Shown here: piece after piece, positions 1 through 8,971 of the stretch
How positions within the stretch are numbered: position 1 is the stretch's first letter
Layout of the letters: every line of letters begins with the position of its first letter
Assembly (NCBI RefSeq): GCF_019733395.1
Contig: NZ_JAIHOO010000001.1
Coordinates: 3,224,501 to 3,288,500, forward strand
Origin: Lysobacter sp. BMK333-48F3
GTDB taxonomy: Bacteria; Pseudomonadota; Gammaproteobacteria; Xanthomonadales; Xanthomonadaceae
Length of the DNA stretch: 64,000 nucleotides
Reading direction: 5' to 3'
Program-made: the position numbers and the translations under genes
The notes under the pieces: generated by a model
What the model saw: only the letters and a program-made list of their open reading frames with translations
Told to the model about the DNA's origin: nothing
Database searches by the model: none

Positions 1-191
1 GGTCGCGATTCCTGCAGGACGATGCCTGCAGGGTGGCATGAGTCGGCGACGATCGCGCTACCGATGCTGCAACTGCGTGTTGCGACGGCGAGGCCGTGCG
101 CCGCCGCCGACGGTGGCTATGCGGCGGCGCCAGTCGATGGCCGCGTGGACCGCAGCTTCGGCAGGGCGAGCTGCGGCGTGCGGCGATGCGG
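1..191. other. Left window edge, no gene supported
   Basis: I cannot support a gene here. Open frames on both strands are arginine/alanine-rich and look like composition artefacts of GC-rich DNA. The only structure seen is the palindrome CCTGCAGG occurring twice, at 11-18 and 25-32, which can fold into a small hairpin. A gene truncated by the window edge cannot be excluded. Confidence 0.3.
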
Positions 192-581
192 TCACTTCGC
201 CTCGATCTTGAGCGTCGCGTTCGGCGGATCGGCGAAGTCCAGGCCCTGCACTTCGATCGTCCAGGCGCCGGCGCTGTGGCGCGGATCGCTGACGGTGTTG
301 AACGACAGCGGCGTGCGCGCGCCGTCGGCGGCGGTGAATTCGAACGCCAGCACCGCATCGCCGGCCCAGACGCATTGCAGCTTCGGCGGGCAGCGCGAGT
401 CGGCGCTGACCGCGGCGAAGCGCAGGCGCGCGCCGTCGGGCAGGGCCAGGCTGTCGCCGCGCGCCAGGGCGGTCGGCTGGCCGGGCACGGCTTGGCGCGG
501 CGCGGCGCCGCCGGGGCCGGCATGGGCGCAAGCGGTCAGCGCGGCGACGGCGAACGCGAGGGCGGCGAATCTGGATTTCAT
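192..581 (-). CDS. Small putative lipoprotein of unknown function
   Basis: This is a 129-residue protein of unknown function. The start chosen (581) gives a short basic N-terminus (MKSRF), a hydrophobic stretch and a lipobox LTAC at residues 15-18, so it is probably a lipoprotein anchored in the outer membrane. An upstream in-frame ATG at 608 would place nine extra residues before the signal and is less likely. The mature part carries a compact two-cysteine motif (SRCPPKLQCVWAG, near residue 70) that could form a disulfide, followed by beta-rich sequence. It lies on the same strand as the next two exported proteins and may be co-transcribed with them. I do not recognise a characterised family. 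Confidence 0.7.
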   Translation of the reverse strand: MKSRFAALAFAVAALTACAHAGPGGAAPRQAVPGQPTALARGDSLALPDGARLRFAAVSADSRCPPKLQCVWAGDAVLAFEFTAADGARTPLSFNTVSDPRHSAGAWTIEVQGLDFADPPNATLKIEAK

Positions 582-731
582 CGGCGGCTCCGGGCGGCAG
601 GACGGCAACGAGTCTAGCCCTTGCCGGCGCGACGCTGCGCCGACGCCGTCACGGCACCGGAGTCGGTTCGCCTGCGGATCGCTTCCGGCTCCCTGCCGGC
701 TCCCTTCCCATTCCGGCGGCGACGGCGCGCG

Positions 732-1295
732 TTACCGGCCGGGTGCGGATTCCGGCCCGGTGTCGCGGCCTACGCGCAATTGCGCGCGGCCTTGCGCATC
801 CACCCGCACCCACATGCGCCGGTCGTACTCGTGTTCGCTCATCGGCTCGACCGCGCAACCGCACAGGGCTGCGGCGATGCCGGGCGCGGTATTGCTGTGC
901 GCCACCACCAGCACCGTGCCTTGCGGCCAGTCGCGGCGCAGGGCAGCGGCGAAATCGGCGGCCGGCTGTTTGGCGTCGTAGAGCGTGACCTGCAGGCCGT
1001 GCGCGGCCGCGGCCGGTGCGGCGGTGTCCTGGGTGCGGCGATAGCCGGTCGCGTACGCGGCGCGCAGCGGCGTGCGCGCGAGCGCCTCGATCAGGCGCTG
1101 CGCGCGCGCCTGACCGGCTTCGGCCAGGCCGGGGTCGCGCGGGTCGTCGGCGGCCTTCTCGGCGTGGCGCACGATCAGATAGGTGGCGCCGGCGGCGGTG
1201 TCCACCACGGTCGGTGCGTCCGGCTTGGGCGCGGTGGCGCAGGCCGACAGCAGCGCCGCGCAGGCGGCGAACGAAAGGCGGTGCAGAACGTTCAT
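732..1295 (-). CDS. Histidine phosphatase family lipoprotein
   Basis: This is a 187-residue member of the histidine phosphatase (phosphoglycerate mutase-like) superfamily. The signature RHAEK at residues 43-47 carries the phospho-accepting histidine. A second conserved histidine lies in VVAHSNT near residue 137, and a YRRTQDT segment matches the family's arginine-containing motif. The N-terminus MNVLHRL followed by LLSAC (lipobox, Cys19) indicates a lipoprotein, so the enzyme probably faces the periplasm. A start at 1325 (ten residues longer) would overlap the upstream gene's stop as ATGA, which suggests translational coupling. I prefer 1295 because it gives a standard-length lipoprotein signal. 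The substrate is unknown; relatives remove phosphate from sugars or proteins (SixA-like). Confidence 0.85.
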   Translation of the reverse strand: MNVLHRLSFAACAALLSACATAPKPDAPTVVDTAAGATYLIVRHAEKAADDPRDPGLAEAGQARAQRLIEALARTPLRAAYATGYRRTQDTAAPAAAAHGLQVTLYDAKQPAADFAAALRRDWPQGTVLVVAHSNTAPGIAAALCGCAVEPMSEHEYDRRMWVRVDAQGRAQLRVGRDTGPESAPGR

Positions 1296-1321
1296 GAGGG
1301 CATCCCGATTCGCTGGCGAGT

Positions 1322-1813
1322 TCATGGGCGCAACAGATCGGCGCCGGCCTGGGCGATGGCGCCGTCCTGCGCCGCCTGCGCGCCGGACACGCCGATCGCG
1401 CCGATCACCTGCTCGCCGAGCAGCAGGCGCACGCCGCCTTCGATGGGCAGCGCGTTAGGCAGGCCGAGCACCACCGCGTTGCCGCCTTCGAGCAGCTTCT
1501 GGTGGAAGACCGAGTCGCGGCGGTAGTTGGTGGCGTGCACGGCCTTGCCGATCGAGACCTCGACGCTGGAATTGGGCGTGCCGTCCATGCGCTGGAAGTG
1601 CAGCAGCCGGCCGGCCTCGTCGACGATCGCGATGGCGACGTTCAGGCCGTCGGCGCGGGCTTTGTCCTCGGCCGCCTGGGCGATGCGCTGCGCCGCGGCG
1701 AGGTTGAGCACGGTGCGCTGGCTCAGCTGCTGCTTGAGCGGCGTCGCCGCCGGGCTCGGCCAGGAGGCGGAGGCGAGGGCGGCAACGAGCAATACGGACG
1801 GCAGACGCAGCAT
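1322..1813 (-). CDS. Secreted GlcG/HbpS-family (DUF336) protein
   Basis: This 163-residue protein has a Sec-type signal peptide (residues 1 to about 23, ending in SPAA). A single GlcG/HbpS (DUF336) domain follows, with the family pattern of a helix, then IAIVDEAGRLLHFQRMDG and a later GGVRLLLGEQVIGAIGVSG. Family members include the haem-binding HbpS of Streptomyces and GlcG of the glycolate locus. Some bind haem or cobalamin, and many have no known role. The export signal indicates a periplasmic location. Its stop overlaps the possible upstream start of the following phosphatase gene (ATGA at 1322-1325), so the two are probably one transcript. Confidence 0.85.
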   Translation of the reverse strand: MLRLPSVLLVAALASASWPSPAATPLKQQLSQRTVLNLAAAQRIAQAAEDKARADGLNVAIAIVDEAGRLLHFQRMDGTPNSSVEVSIGKAVHATNYRRDSVFHQKLLEGGNAVVLGLPNALPIEGGVRLLLGEQVIGAIGVSGAQAAQDGAIAQAGADLLRP

Positions 1814-1939
1814 GGCGGACTCGGACCGGGAGATGGCGCGAGAGTAGCGGCGTTGCGGGCGCGAGGGCAGTGCTGTTGGTCTTGCGGGGGGAAGGAAAAG
1901 GCAACGGCAAAAGCAAAAGCAAAAGCAAATCCCCCCTGG

Positions 1940-2046
1940 CCCCCCTTTTTCAAAGGGGGGATCGATAGGTGGGTCGCAAGAGGGGGGCGATAGGTGGGGC
2001 GGCGCTGCGTGTGCGTTTTTGCTGTTGCCCCCTTTGACAAAGGGGG
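1940..2046. repeat. Paired C/G-tract hairpins, dispersed repeat
   Basis: Two hairpins with C6T3/A3G6-type arms lie between the DUF336 gene and mfd: 1940-1960 (9-bp stem, 3-nt loop) and 2028-2046 (8-bp stem). Between them a short unit (CGATAGGTGGG) occurs twice. Just upstream, the hexamer AAAAGC is repeated three times (about 1909-1926). A close relative of the hairpin sits at 24715-24746. Such elements are common between genes in Xanthomonadaceae. They could act as bidirectional transcription terminators at the end of mfd. Confidence 0.6.
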
Positions 2047-2081
2047 GCGGGCGACCGCGTAGCCGGCGCGGCGGATTTGCT

Positions 2082-5000
2082 TCAGTGCTTGGTGTCGAGC
2101 AAGGTCAGCAGGCCCTTGGCGGCGGCCAGGCGCGCCGGCGGGTCGGGCAGGTCGAGCTTGATCCTGAGCTTGTCCGGGCCGTCCATCTGGTAGAGCTTGG
2201 GCTGGCCCTGGATCATCTTGATGATCGACATCGGGTCGACGTTGGGACGTTCGACGAATTGCAGGCGGCCGCCCTTGTCGCCGAGGTCGAGCTTGCGGAT
2301 ACCCAGCGCGGTCGCGCCGAGCTTGAGTTCGGCCACCGCGAACAGATGCTTGGCCGCGTCCGGCAGCAGGCCGAAGCGGTCGATCATCTCGACCTGCAAC
2401 TCGCGCAGTTCGTCGCCGTTGCGCGCGCCGCTGATGCGCTTGTACAGGGTCAGGCGGGTGTGCACGTCGGGCAGGTAGTCTTCCGGGATCAGCGCCGGAA
2501 TATGCAGCTCGACCTCGGCGCCGCGCGCTTCGGCCGAGTCCACGTCGGGCAGCTTGCCCTGGCGGATCGAGCGCACCGCGCGCTCCAGCAGTTCGGTGTA
2601 CAGGCTGAAGCCGACCTCGGCCATCTGCCCGCTCTGGTCCTCGCCGAGCAGTTCGCCGGCGCCGCGGATTTCCAGGTCGTGGGTGGCCAGGGTGAAGCCG
2701 GCGCCCAGTTCGTCCATCGAGGCGATCGCTTCCAGGCGTTTCTGCGCGTCGGCGGTGATCGAGCGCTGGTCCGGGATCACCAGGTAGGCGTAGGCGCGGT
2801 GGTGCGAACGGCCGACCCGGCCGCGCAGCTGGTGCAACTGGGCCAGGCCGAACTTGTCGGCGCGGTTCATGATGATGGTGTTGGCGTTCGGGATGTCGAT
2901 GCCCGACTCGATGATGGTCGTGCACAGCAATACGTTGAAGCGCTGCTTGTGGAAGTCGAGCATGACGCTTTCCAGCTCGCGCTCGGCCATCTGGCCGTGG
3001 GCGATGCCGATCCGCGCTTCCGGCACCAGCTCTTCCAGCTGGCGCTTCATCCGGCCGATGCTTTCGACGTCGTTGTGCAGGAAATACACCTGGCCGCCGC
3101 GCGAGAGTTCGCGCTGGAAGGCTTCGCGCAGCTGCATGTCGTCCCAGGGCACGACGAAGGTCTGCACCGCCAGGCGGTGCGCCGGCGGGGTGGCGATGAT
3201 GCTGAGGTCGCGCAGCCCGGCCATGGCCATGTTGAGCGTGCGCGGGATCGGCGTGGCGGTCAGGGTCAGCAGGTGGACGTTGGCGCGCAGCGCTTTCAGC
3301 GCTTCCTTCTGGCGCACGCCGAAGCGCTGTTCTTCGTCGACGATGACCAGGCCCAGGTCCTTGAAGCGCACGTCGCTCTGCAGCAGGCGGTGGGTGCCGA
3401 CCACGACGTCGATCTTGCCCTCGGTCAGCTTCTCCAGTTCGGCCTTGATCTCCTTGCCGGTCTTGAAGCGCGACAGCACTTCGACCTTGAGCGGCCAGTC
3501 GGCGAAGCGGTCGCGGAAATTGCGGTAGTGCTGCTCGGCCAGCAGGGTGGTCGGCACCAGCACCGCGACCTGCTTGCCGGCGGCGGCGGCGACGAAGGCC
3601 GCGCGCACCGCCACTTCGGTCTTGCCGAAGCCGACGTCGCCGCAGACCACCCGGTCCATCGGCTGGCTGCTGGACAGGTCGCGGATCACCGCCTCGATCG
3701 AAGCGTGCTGGTCGGGGGTTTCCTCGAACGGGAACGCGGCCGCGAACGGCTCGTACATGACCCGGTCGACGTCCAGCGCCAGGCCGGCGCGGGCCTGGCG
3801 CTTGGCCTGGATCTCGAGCAGTTCGGCGGCGACGTCGCGGACCTTCTCGGCGGCCTTGCGCTTAGCTTTGGTCCACTGCTCGCCGCCCAGCGAATGCAGC
3901 GGCGCGGTTTCGACCGAGGCGCCGGAATAGCGGCTGATCAGGTGCAGTTGCGCGACCGGCACGTACAGGCGGTCGCCCTTGGCGTATTCGATTTCCAGGT
4001 ATTCGCCGGGCTGGCCGCCGGCCTCGAGCACGATCAGGCCGCGGTAGCGGCCGACGCCGTGGTCCTCGTGCACGATCGGCGCGCCTTCGGACAACTCGCC
4101 CAGGTCGCGGATGATCGCTTCGGGCTCGCGGCCGACGCGCTTGCGCCGGCGCGGTTGCGAAGCGCGTTCGGGGAACAGTTGGCGTTCGGTCAACACCGCC
4201 AGCGGCGGATGGTCGAGGGCGAAGCCGTCCTCCAGCGGCGCCACCGCGATCGCGAAGCGATCGGCGCCGTCGCGGAACCCGCGCCAGTCGGCGACCACCT
4301 GCGGGCGCAGCTGCGCGGCCTGCAGCACTTCCAGCAAGGCCTCGCGGCGGCCGGCGCTGTCGGCGGCGATCAGCACCCGGCCGGGGTAATGGCCGAGGAA
4401 GGACTTCAGCGCTTCGGCCGGCGCGGCGTCGCGCGCGGCGACCGGCAGCGCCGGCGCCGGTTGGTCGCCGAGGGCGAGGGCCCGCTCGCGCTGCGCATGG
4501 CCTTCGCCGCACAGCTCGATGCGCCGGCCCTGGTTGAGCCGTTCGCGCAGGCCGACCGGGGTCAGGTAAAGCTGGTCCGGCGGCAGCAGCGGCCGTTCGA
4601 TGTCGTGGCGGCGCTGTTCGTAGCGCTCGCCGGTGTGGCTCCAGAACTGGTCCGCGGCTTCCAGCGCGCCGTCGGCGAGCACCGGCAGGGCGGCTTCGTC
4701 GAGATAGTCGAACAGGGTCGCGGTCTGTTCGAAGAACAGCGGCAGGTAGTACTCGATGCCGGACGGCGCCAGTCCGGCCTTGAGGTCCTGGTACAGCGCG
4801 CTGCGCCGGGTGTCGAGGTCGAAGCGCTCGCGCAGCGCGTCGAGCGCGCGCTTGAGCGAGGCCTCGTCCAGCGGCACTTCGCGCCCAGGCAGCATGCGCA
4901 CCGCCTCGATCTTGTCGAGCGAGCGCTGCGACTCGGGATCGAAGGCGCGGATGGTTTCGATTTCGTCGTCGAGCAGCTCGACCCGGAACGGCGATTGCGC

Positions 5001-5528
5001 GCCCATCGGATAGACGTCGAGCAGGCCGCCGCGCACGGCGAAGTCGCCCGGGTCCAGCACCTGCGGCACGTGCCGGTAGCCGGCCGATTCGAGCCGGCGC
5101 TTTTCCGCGTCCAGGTCCAGGCGCTGGCCGACGGCCAGGTCGAAGCTGCCGCCGACCACGTGGCGGCGCGGCGCCAGCCGTTGCAGCAGGGTCTGCACCG
5201 GCACCACGACGATGCCGCGCTGGAGGCCGGGCACGCGGTGCAGCGCCGCCAGGCGCTGCGAGACGATGTCCGGGTGCGGGCTGAAGACGTCGTAGGGCAG
5301 GGTTTCCCAGTCCGGAAACGCCAACACCGGCAAAGCCGGGTCGGCGCCGAGCAGGGTGCGCAGGTCGGATTCGAGCTGGTGCGCGCCGTGGTTGTCGCGG
5401 GCGATCGCCAGCAGCGGCGCGTCGTGTTCGGCGGCGGCGCGGGCGAGCGCCCAGGCCAGGGCGGACGGCGAGGCCGGCGCGCGCCACCAGGCGCGCTGCT
5501 GGCCGGTCTTGGGCAGAAGAGAGGGCAC
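2082..5528 (-). CDS. mfd: Transcription-repair coupling factor Mfd
   Basis: This 1148-residue protein is the normal length for Mfd. The protein recognises RNA polymerase stalled at DNA damage, pushes it off, and recruits UvrA to start nucleotide excision repair. The N-terminal third is a UvrB-like module lacking helicase activity. A CarD/RID-type RNA polymerase-interacting domain follows around residues 480-560. Two RecA-like domains come next, with Walker A GDVGFGKTEVA near residue 630, the DEEQ box within VDEEQRFGVRQKE near 730, and the RQLRGRVGRS-type motif near 900. The C-terminal domain (ending DTKH) is the autoinhibitory UvrA-binding part. There are no breaks or frameshifts. Upstream lies a short 170-bp gap before the acetyltransferase gene on the same strand. 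Confidence 0.98.
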   Translation of the reverse strand: MPSLLPKTGQQRAWWRAPASPSALAWALARAAAEHDAPLLAIARDNHGAHQLESDLRTLLGADPALPVLAFPDWETLPYDVFSPHPDIVSQRLAALHRVPGLQRGIVVVPVQTLLQRLAPRRHVVGGSFDLAVGQRLDLDAEKRRLESAGYRHVPQVLDPGDFAVRGGLLDVYPMGAQSPFRVELLDDEIETIRAFDPESQRSLDKIEAVRMLPGREVPLDEASLKRALDALRERFDLDTRRSALYQDLKAGLAPSGIEYYLPLFFEQTATLFDYLDEAALPVLADGALEAADQFWSHTGERYEQRRHDIERPLLPPDQLYLTPVGLRERLNQGRRIELCGEGHAQRERALALGDQPAPALPVAARDAAPAEALKSFLGHYPGRVLIAADSAGRREALLEVLQAAQLRPQVVADWRGFRDGADRFAIAVAPLEDGFALDHPPLAVLTERQLFPERASQPRRRKRVGREPEAIIRDLGELSEGAPIVHEDHGVGRYRGLIVLEAGGQPGEYLEIEYAKGDRLYVPVAQLHLISRYSGASVETAPLHSLGGEQWTKAKRKAAEKVRDVAAELLEIQAKRQARAGLALDVDRVMYEPFAAAFPFEETPDQHASIEAVIRDLSSSQPMDRVVCGDVGFGKTEVAVRAAFVAAAAGKQVAVLVPTTLLAEQHYRNFRDRFADWPLKVEVLSRFKTGKEIKAELEKLTEGKIDVVVGTHRLLQSDVRFKDLGLVIVDEEQRFGVRQKEALKALRANVHLLTLTATPIPRTLNMAMAGLRDLSIIATPPAHRLAVQTFVVPWDDMQLREAFQRELSRGGQVYFLHNDVESIGRMKRQLEELVPEARIGIAHGQMAERELESVMLDFHKQRFNVLLCTTIIESGIDIPNANTIIMNRADKFGLAQLHQLRGRVGRSHHRAYAYLVIPDQRSITADAQKRLEAIASMDELGAGFTLATHDLEIRGAGELLGEDQSGQMAEVGFSLYTELLERAVRSIRQGKLPDVDSAEARGAEVELHIPALIPEDYLPDVHTRLTLYKRISGARNGDELRELQVEMIDRFGLLPDAAKHLFAVAELKLGATALGIRKLDLGDKGGRLQFVERPNVDPMSIIKMIQGQPKLYQMDGPDKLRIKLDLPDPPARLAAAKGLLTLLDTKH

Positions 5529-5699
5529 AGGGCAGCGTTTTTCGCGGGGGGCGCTAGGTTAGCTTTCCCCCGGGACCGCGTCACGCCGCGCGGTGCCGGC
5601 GGTCATCGCGGCCTCGGTCGCTGCGCGCGGTCCTGCGCGCGACGACGAACGCCGCGCCGCCGCGGCGCTCGATCGCGCATCCGCAGCGGAGCGATCCGC

Positions 5700-6326
5700 T
5701 CAGCCGGACGAGGGTTCGTCCCGATCGGGCTCGGCCTCGTCGCCCAGCTCCGCATCGCCCAGGCCTTCGGCCTGCGACGGCGGCTTGGCGCGCAGGTCCA
5801 GCACCACCCGGATCAATCCCGGCGAGTCCTGCTGGAATTCGCGTTCGAAGCCCAGCGACTGCGCCAGCGACAGCATCGGCGCGTTGTGCTCGAACACGTC
5901 GCCGTACAGCCGATGCACCTTCTTGCCGCGCGCCCACTTCACCAGCCGGGTCATCAGGTAGCGGCCCAGGCCCATGTTGGCGATGTAGCGGCTGACCAGG
6001 ATCGCGAACTCGGCGTCGCGGGTGCGCTCGTCGACGGCGATCCGCGCGACCGCGCCGACCAGGGCTTCGCCGGGAGGGAAGGGTTCGGCGGCGACCAGGG
6101 CGAACTCGGTGCGCGGATCGATGCGGGTGAAGCGCTCGGCCATTTCCGGCGTGAGCTCCTTCAGCGCATACAAGAAGCGCTGACGCACTTCGTCGGGCTG
6201 CAACAGGGCGAAGCCGGCCCGCAAGGGCTCGGCATCTTCGGGCCGGACCGGGCGTATCAACACCTCGCGTCCGTTGGGGAGACGCTGGCGTTCGTGCCAG
6301 GGCGGCAATCGTTCACGCGTGGCCAT
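5700..6326 (-). CDS. Stand-alone Pat-type GNAT N-acetyltransferase
   Basis: This 208-residue protein starts at MATRERLPP (ATG at 6326). One GNAT domain covers residues 20 to about 180. The segment LPNGREVLIRPVRPEDAE and the pattern LQPDEVRQRF closely resemble the C-terminal acetyltransferase domain of PatZ/Pfka-type protein lysine acetyltransferases. The acetyl-CoA loop is represented by ANMGLGRYLMTRL. The large CoA-ligase-like N-terminal region of PatZ is absent. The last 30 residues are acidic and low in complexity. Substrate and partner are not known; protein lysine acetylation is an inference from domain resemblance only. It reads in the same direction as mfd and away from the TonB receptor gene. 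Confidence 0.85.
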   Translation of the reverse strand: MATRERLPPWHERQRLPNGREVLIRPVRPEDAEPLRAGFALLQPDEVRQRFLYALKELTPEMAERFTRIDPRTEFALVAAEPFPPGEALVGAVARIAVDERTRDAEFAILVSRYIANMGLGRYLMTRLVKWARGKKVHRLYGDVFEHNAPMLSLAQSLGFEREFQQDSPGLIRVVLDLRAKPPSQAEGLGDAELGDEAEPDRDEPSSG

Positions 6327-6737
6327 GGGTTCGATAGTGGCACATTGTGACGGATTTAGCCCTTCCTCTTTGCGATGCCGGTCGGAGCTTCCCGACCGGC
6401 GGGCTGCGGCATGCCGGCGAGGCGGCAGCGGGACGAAGGGCATGGTCCCGTGCGGGGCTTCGGCGGCCTGGGTTTCTTGACGCAGTCCATGCCTGAAATG
6501 AGAATTGGTTTCATCATGGCCGGCTAAGCGCGGCCTGACAACTGCCGTTCGCCAGCCAGACCCACGCCTAATGTGCGTAGGTCGAGCCAGCCTCGCCCTC
6601 ATCTCCCCGCCCGGACGTCCCGCCGGCGGCCCGTTCGCATGCTCCGTCCGCCGTCCTGCGCGCTCGTCGCGCGGGGCGGGGGTGCGCCTGCGCGGCGGCC
6701 GCGGCGCGGGCGCACGGGCCGTCCGCGGAACCCGTCC
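6327..6737. other. Intergenic region between divergent acetyltransferase and TonB receptor genes
   Basis: This 411-bp divergent promoter region holds a Fur-like operator (6499-6513). The rest is GC-rich with no convincing gene. The open frame running into the receptor gene from 6573 is arginine/proline-rich and is better read as untranslated leader. Confidence 0.5.
6499..6513 (+). promoter_or_regulatory. Putative Fur box upstream of the TonB receptor
   Basis: TGAGAATTGGTTTCA matches the Fur 7-1-7 model (TGATAAT-N-ATTATCA) at 10 of 14 positions. It sits in an AT-rich patch that stands out from the GC-rich surroundings. It lies about 225 bp before the receptor start. This suggests iron-dependent repression of the receptor, as is usual for siderophore receptors. 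Confidence 0.5.
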
Positions 6738-8822
6738 ATGCCTGCAAAAATGTGCTTTTCCCCGCTCGCCCTCGGTCTCGCCGCCGTCGTGCTCGCCGTG
6801 TCCGCGCCGGCGCGCGCCGACGACGAGGCCACCCGCCTGGATGCGGTGGTGGTGGTCGCCGACCGCGCCAGCACCGCGACCAAGACCGATACGCGCCTGA
6901 TCGAAACGCCGCAGTCGATCAGCGTGATCGGCATGGAGCAGGCCGCCGACCGCGGCGCGCAGAACCTGCAGGAAGTCCTGCGCTACTCGGCCGGCGCGGT
7001 GGCCGAGGCCTACGGCCTGGACACCCGCAGCGACGTGGCGCTGGTGCGCGGTTTCTCGCCGGTATCGTTCCTCGACGGCATGACCCGCCAGATCGGCTCC
7101 AGCCTGGTGCCGCGGCCCGAGCTGTACACCCTGGAGCGGCTGGAACTGCTGCGCGGCCCCTCGTCGATGCTGTACGGCGCCGGCGGCTCCGGCGGCGTGC
7201 TCAACCAGGTCAGCAAGCGCCCGCAGTTCCAGCGCGCCGGCGAAATCGGCCTGAGCCTGGGCAGCCACCAGCGCCGGCAGCTGCAGTTCGACCTCACCGG
7301 CCCGCTCGACGCCGCCGGCACCCTGGCCGGGCGCATCGTCGGCGTGGCCCGCGATGCGCAACTGCAGACCGATCGCCTGCCCGACGATCGCCGGGTGCTG
7401 GCGCCGTCGCTGACCTGGCGTCCGTCGGACGCCACCACGCTGAGCTTGCTCGGCCTGTGGCAGCACGACCGCAGCGGGTCCAGCCAGCAGTTCCTGCCGG
7501 TCGTGGCGACCCTGCACGCGCCGCCCGGCCGGCGCCTGCCTTCGCACCGCCTGCTCGGCGAGCCGCAGGCCGACCGCCTCGACAGTCGCCAGTCCAGCGC
7601 CGCGCTGCTGTTCGAACACGCCTTCTCCGACGCGCTGCGGCTCAACAGCGCACTGCGTTACGCCCGTTCGCGCACGCGCTTCACCGAGATCTATCCGGAC
7701 GTGTACTCCAATCCGGCCGATCCTTTCATCGACCCGGCCAAGCGGGTGCTGGCGCGTTCGGCGTACATCAGCAATCCCGACATCGCCACCCTGACCAGCG
7801 ACCACAACCTGCAGGCCGAGTTCGCCACCGGCGCGCTGCGCCACACCGTGCTCGCCGGCATCGACTACCTGCGCTTCCGCCAGACCGCCACCACCGGCTT
7901 CGGCGCGACCACGCCGATCGACGCCTACGCGCCGGTGTACGGCGATTTCGTCCTGCCCGCATTGAGCCGGCAGCCGCGCCAGGACCAGAGCCAGCTCGGC
8001 GTGTACCTGCAGGACCAGATCCGCTGGGGCCGGGCGACCGCGGTGCTCGGCGCGCGCCGCGACCGCGCCCGCACCCAGGTCGAAGGCCAGGCGCAGATCG
8101 AGGACTACGCGACCAGCTACCGCGCCGGCCTGATCGTCGACGCCGGGCGCGGTTTCTCGCCCTACCTCAGCTACAGCGAGTCGTTCCTGCCGATCGGCAG
8201 CCTGGATTTCTTCAACCAGCCGTTCAAGCCGCAACGCGGGCGCCAGTACGAACTGGGCCTGAAATGGCAGCCGCGCGCGCAGACCCTGCTGACCCTGGCC
8301 GCTTACGACATCCGCGAAAAGAACCGCCAGACCAACGACCCGGAGAACGTGCTCAACTCGGTGCAGACCGGCGAAGTCAGCGCCAAGGGCGTCGAGTTCG
8401 AGGCCAGCCATCGCTTCGACGGCGGCTTCTACCTCACCGCCAGCTACAGCCATAACCGCGCCGAGGTCGCGCGCAGCAACTTCGCTGCGGAGGTTGGCCG
8501 CCAACTCGCCGACGTGCCCAAGCGCCTGGCCTCGGCCTGGGGCGTGAAGCAGTTCGACTGGGGCGACGACGGCCGCATCCGCCTGGGCCTGGGCCTGCGC
8601 GAGGTCGGCCCGACCCTGTCGATCGGCGGCAACGGCCAACTGCGCACGCCGGGCTACACCCTGGCCGACGCGCTGGTCGCGTTCGAGCGCCCGCAGTGGT
8701 CGTTCGCGCTGAACCTGACCAACCTCGCCGACAAGCAGTACTACGCGCCGTGCCGGGCCTTCGGCGATTGCTTCACCGGCAACGGCCGCAACGTCACCGG
8801 GACGGTGACCTACCGGTTCTGA
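6738..8822 (+). CDS. TonB-dependent siderophore receptor
   Basis: This 694-residue outer-membrane receptor takes up ferric siderophores using energy from TonB. The start chosen is MPAKMCFSP (6738), followed by a signal peptide cleaved near residue 28 (ARA). The plug domain begins with TDTRLIETPQSISVIG and contains the conserved LRGPSSMLYGAGGSGGVLN segment near residues 135-155. The 22-strand barrel follows and ends in VTGTVTYRF, with the C-terminal aromatic residue needed for barrel insertion. Length and motifs fit the siderophore-receptor subfamily. No siderophore synthesis, tonB or inner-membrane transporter gene lies nearby, so it is an orphan receptor, possibly for a foreign siderophore. 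A Fur-like box upstream suggests iron control. Confidence 0.93.
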   Translation: MPAKMCFSPLALGLAAVVLAVSAPARADDEATRLDAVVVVADRASTATKTDTRLIETPQSISVIGMEQAADRGAQNLQEVLRYSAGAVAEAYGLDTRSDVALVRGFSPVSFLDGMTRQIGSSLVPRPELYTLERLELLRGPSSMLYGAGGSGGVLNQVSKRPQFQRAGEIGLSLGSHQRRQLQFDLTGPLDAAGTLAGRIVGVARDAQLQTDRLPDDRRVLAPSLTWRPSDATTLSLLGLWQHDRSGSSQQFLPVVATLHAPPGRRLPSHRLLGEPQADRLDSRQSSAALLFEHAFSDALRLNSALRYARSRTRFTEIYPDVYSNPADPFIDPAKRVLARSAYISNPDIATLTSDHNLQAEFATGALRHTVLAGIDYLRFRQTATTGFGATTPIDAYAPVYGDFVLPALSRQPRQDQSQLGVYLQDQIRWGRATAVLGARRDRARTQVEGQAQIEDYATSYRAGLIVDAGRGFSPYLSYSESFLPIGSLDFFNQPFKPQRGRQYELGLKWQPRAQTLLTLAAYDIREKNRQTNDPENVLNSVQTGEVSAKGVEFEASHRFDGGFYLTASYSHNRAEVARSNFAAEVGRQLADVPKRLASAWGVKQFDWGDDGRIRLGLGLREVGPTLSIGGNGQLRTPGYTLADALVAFERPQWSFALNLTNLADKQYYAPCRAFGDCFTGNGRNVTGTVTYRF

Positions 8823-8971
8823 AGCCGGCTTGTGCGGCGGCCGGGCCACGCCGGCCGCCGCGGGGCGCCCCCGCCGCGGCCGATGCCCGCGAGCCCCGGC
8901 TTTCGGCCCTAAACCGCCAGCATCGGCAATGCTAGACTCCGCCGCTTGAAACCCGAAGGAGCAGTTCAGTC

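Noticed and set aside
11..32. Duplicated CCTCAGG-like palindrome (CCTGCAGG twice) at the window edge
   Set aside because: Too short to call a terminator or attachment site, with no gene end known beside it.
2019..6350. Very long open frame on the plus strand opposite mfd and the acetyltransferase
   Set aside because: Its translation is rich in Gln, Ala, Arg, Val and His without domains. It is the mirror of GC-rich coding sequence of mfd, which has all Mfd motifs.
6327..8849. Extension of the acetyltransferase frame through the TonB receptor gene on the minus strand
   Set aside because: Only the C-terminal 208 residues form a GNAT domain; the rest is antisense to a receptor with complete motifs.
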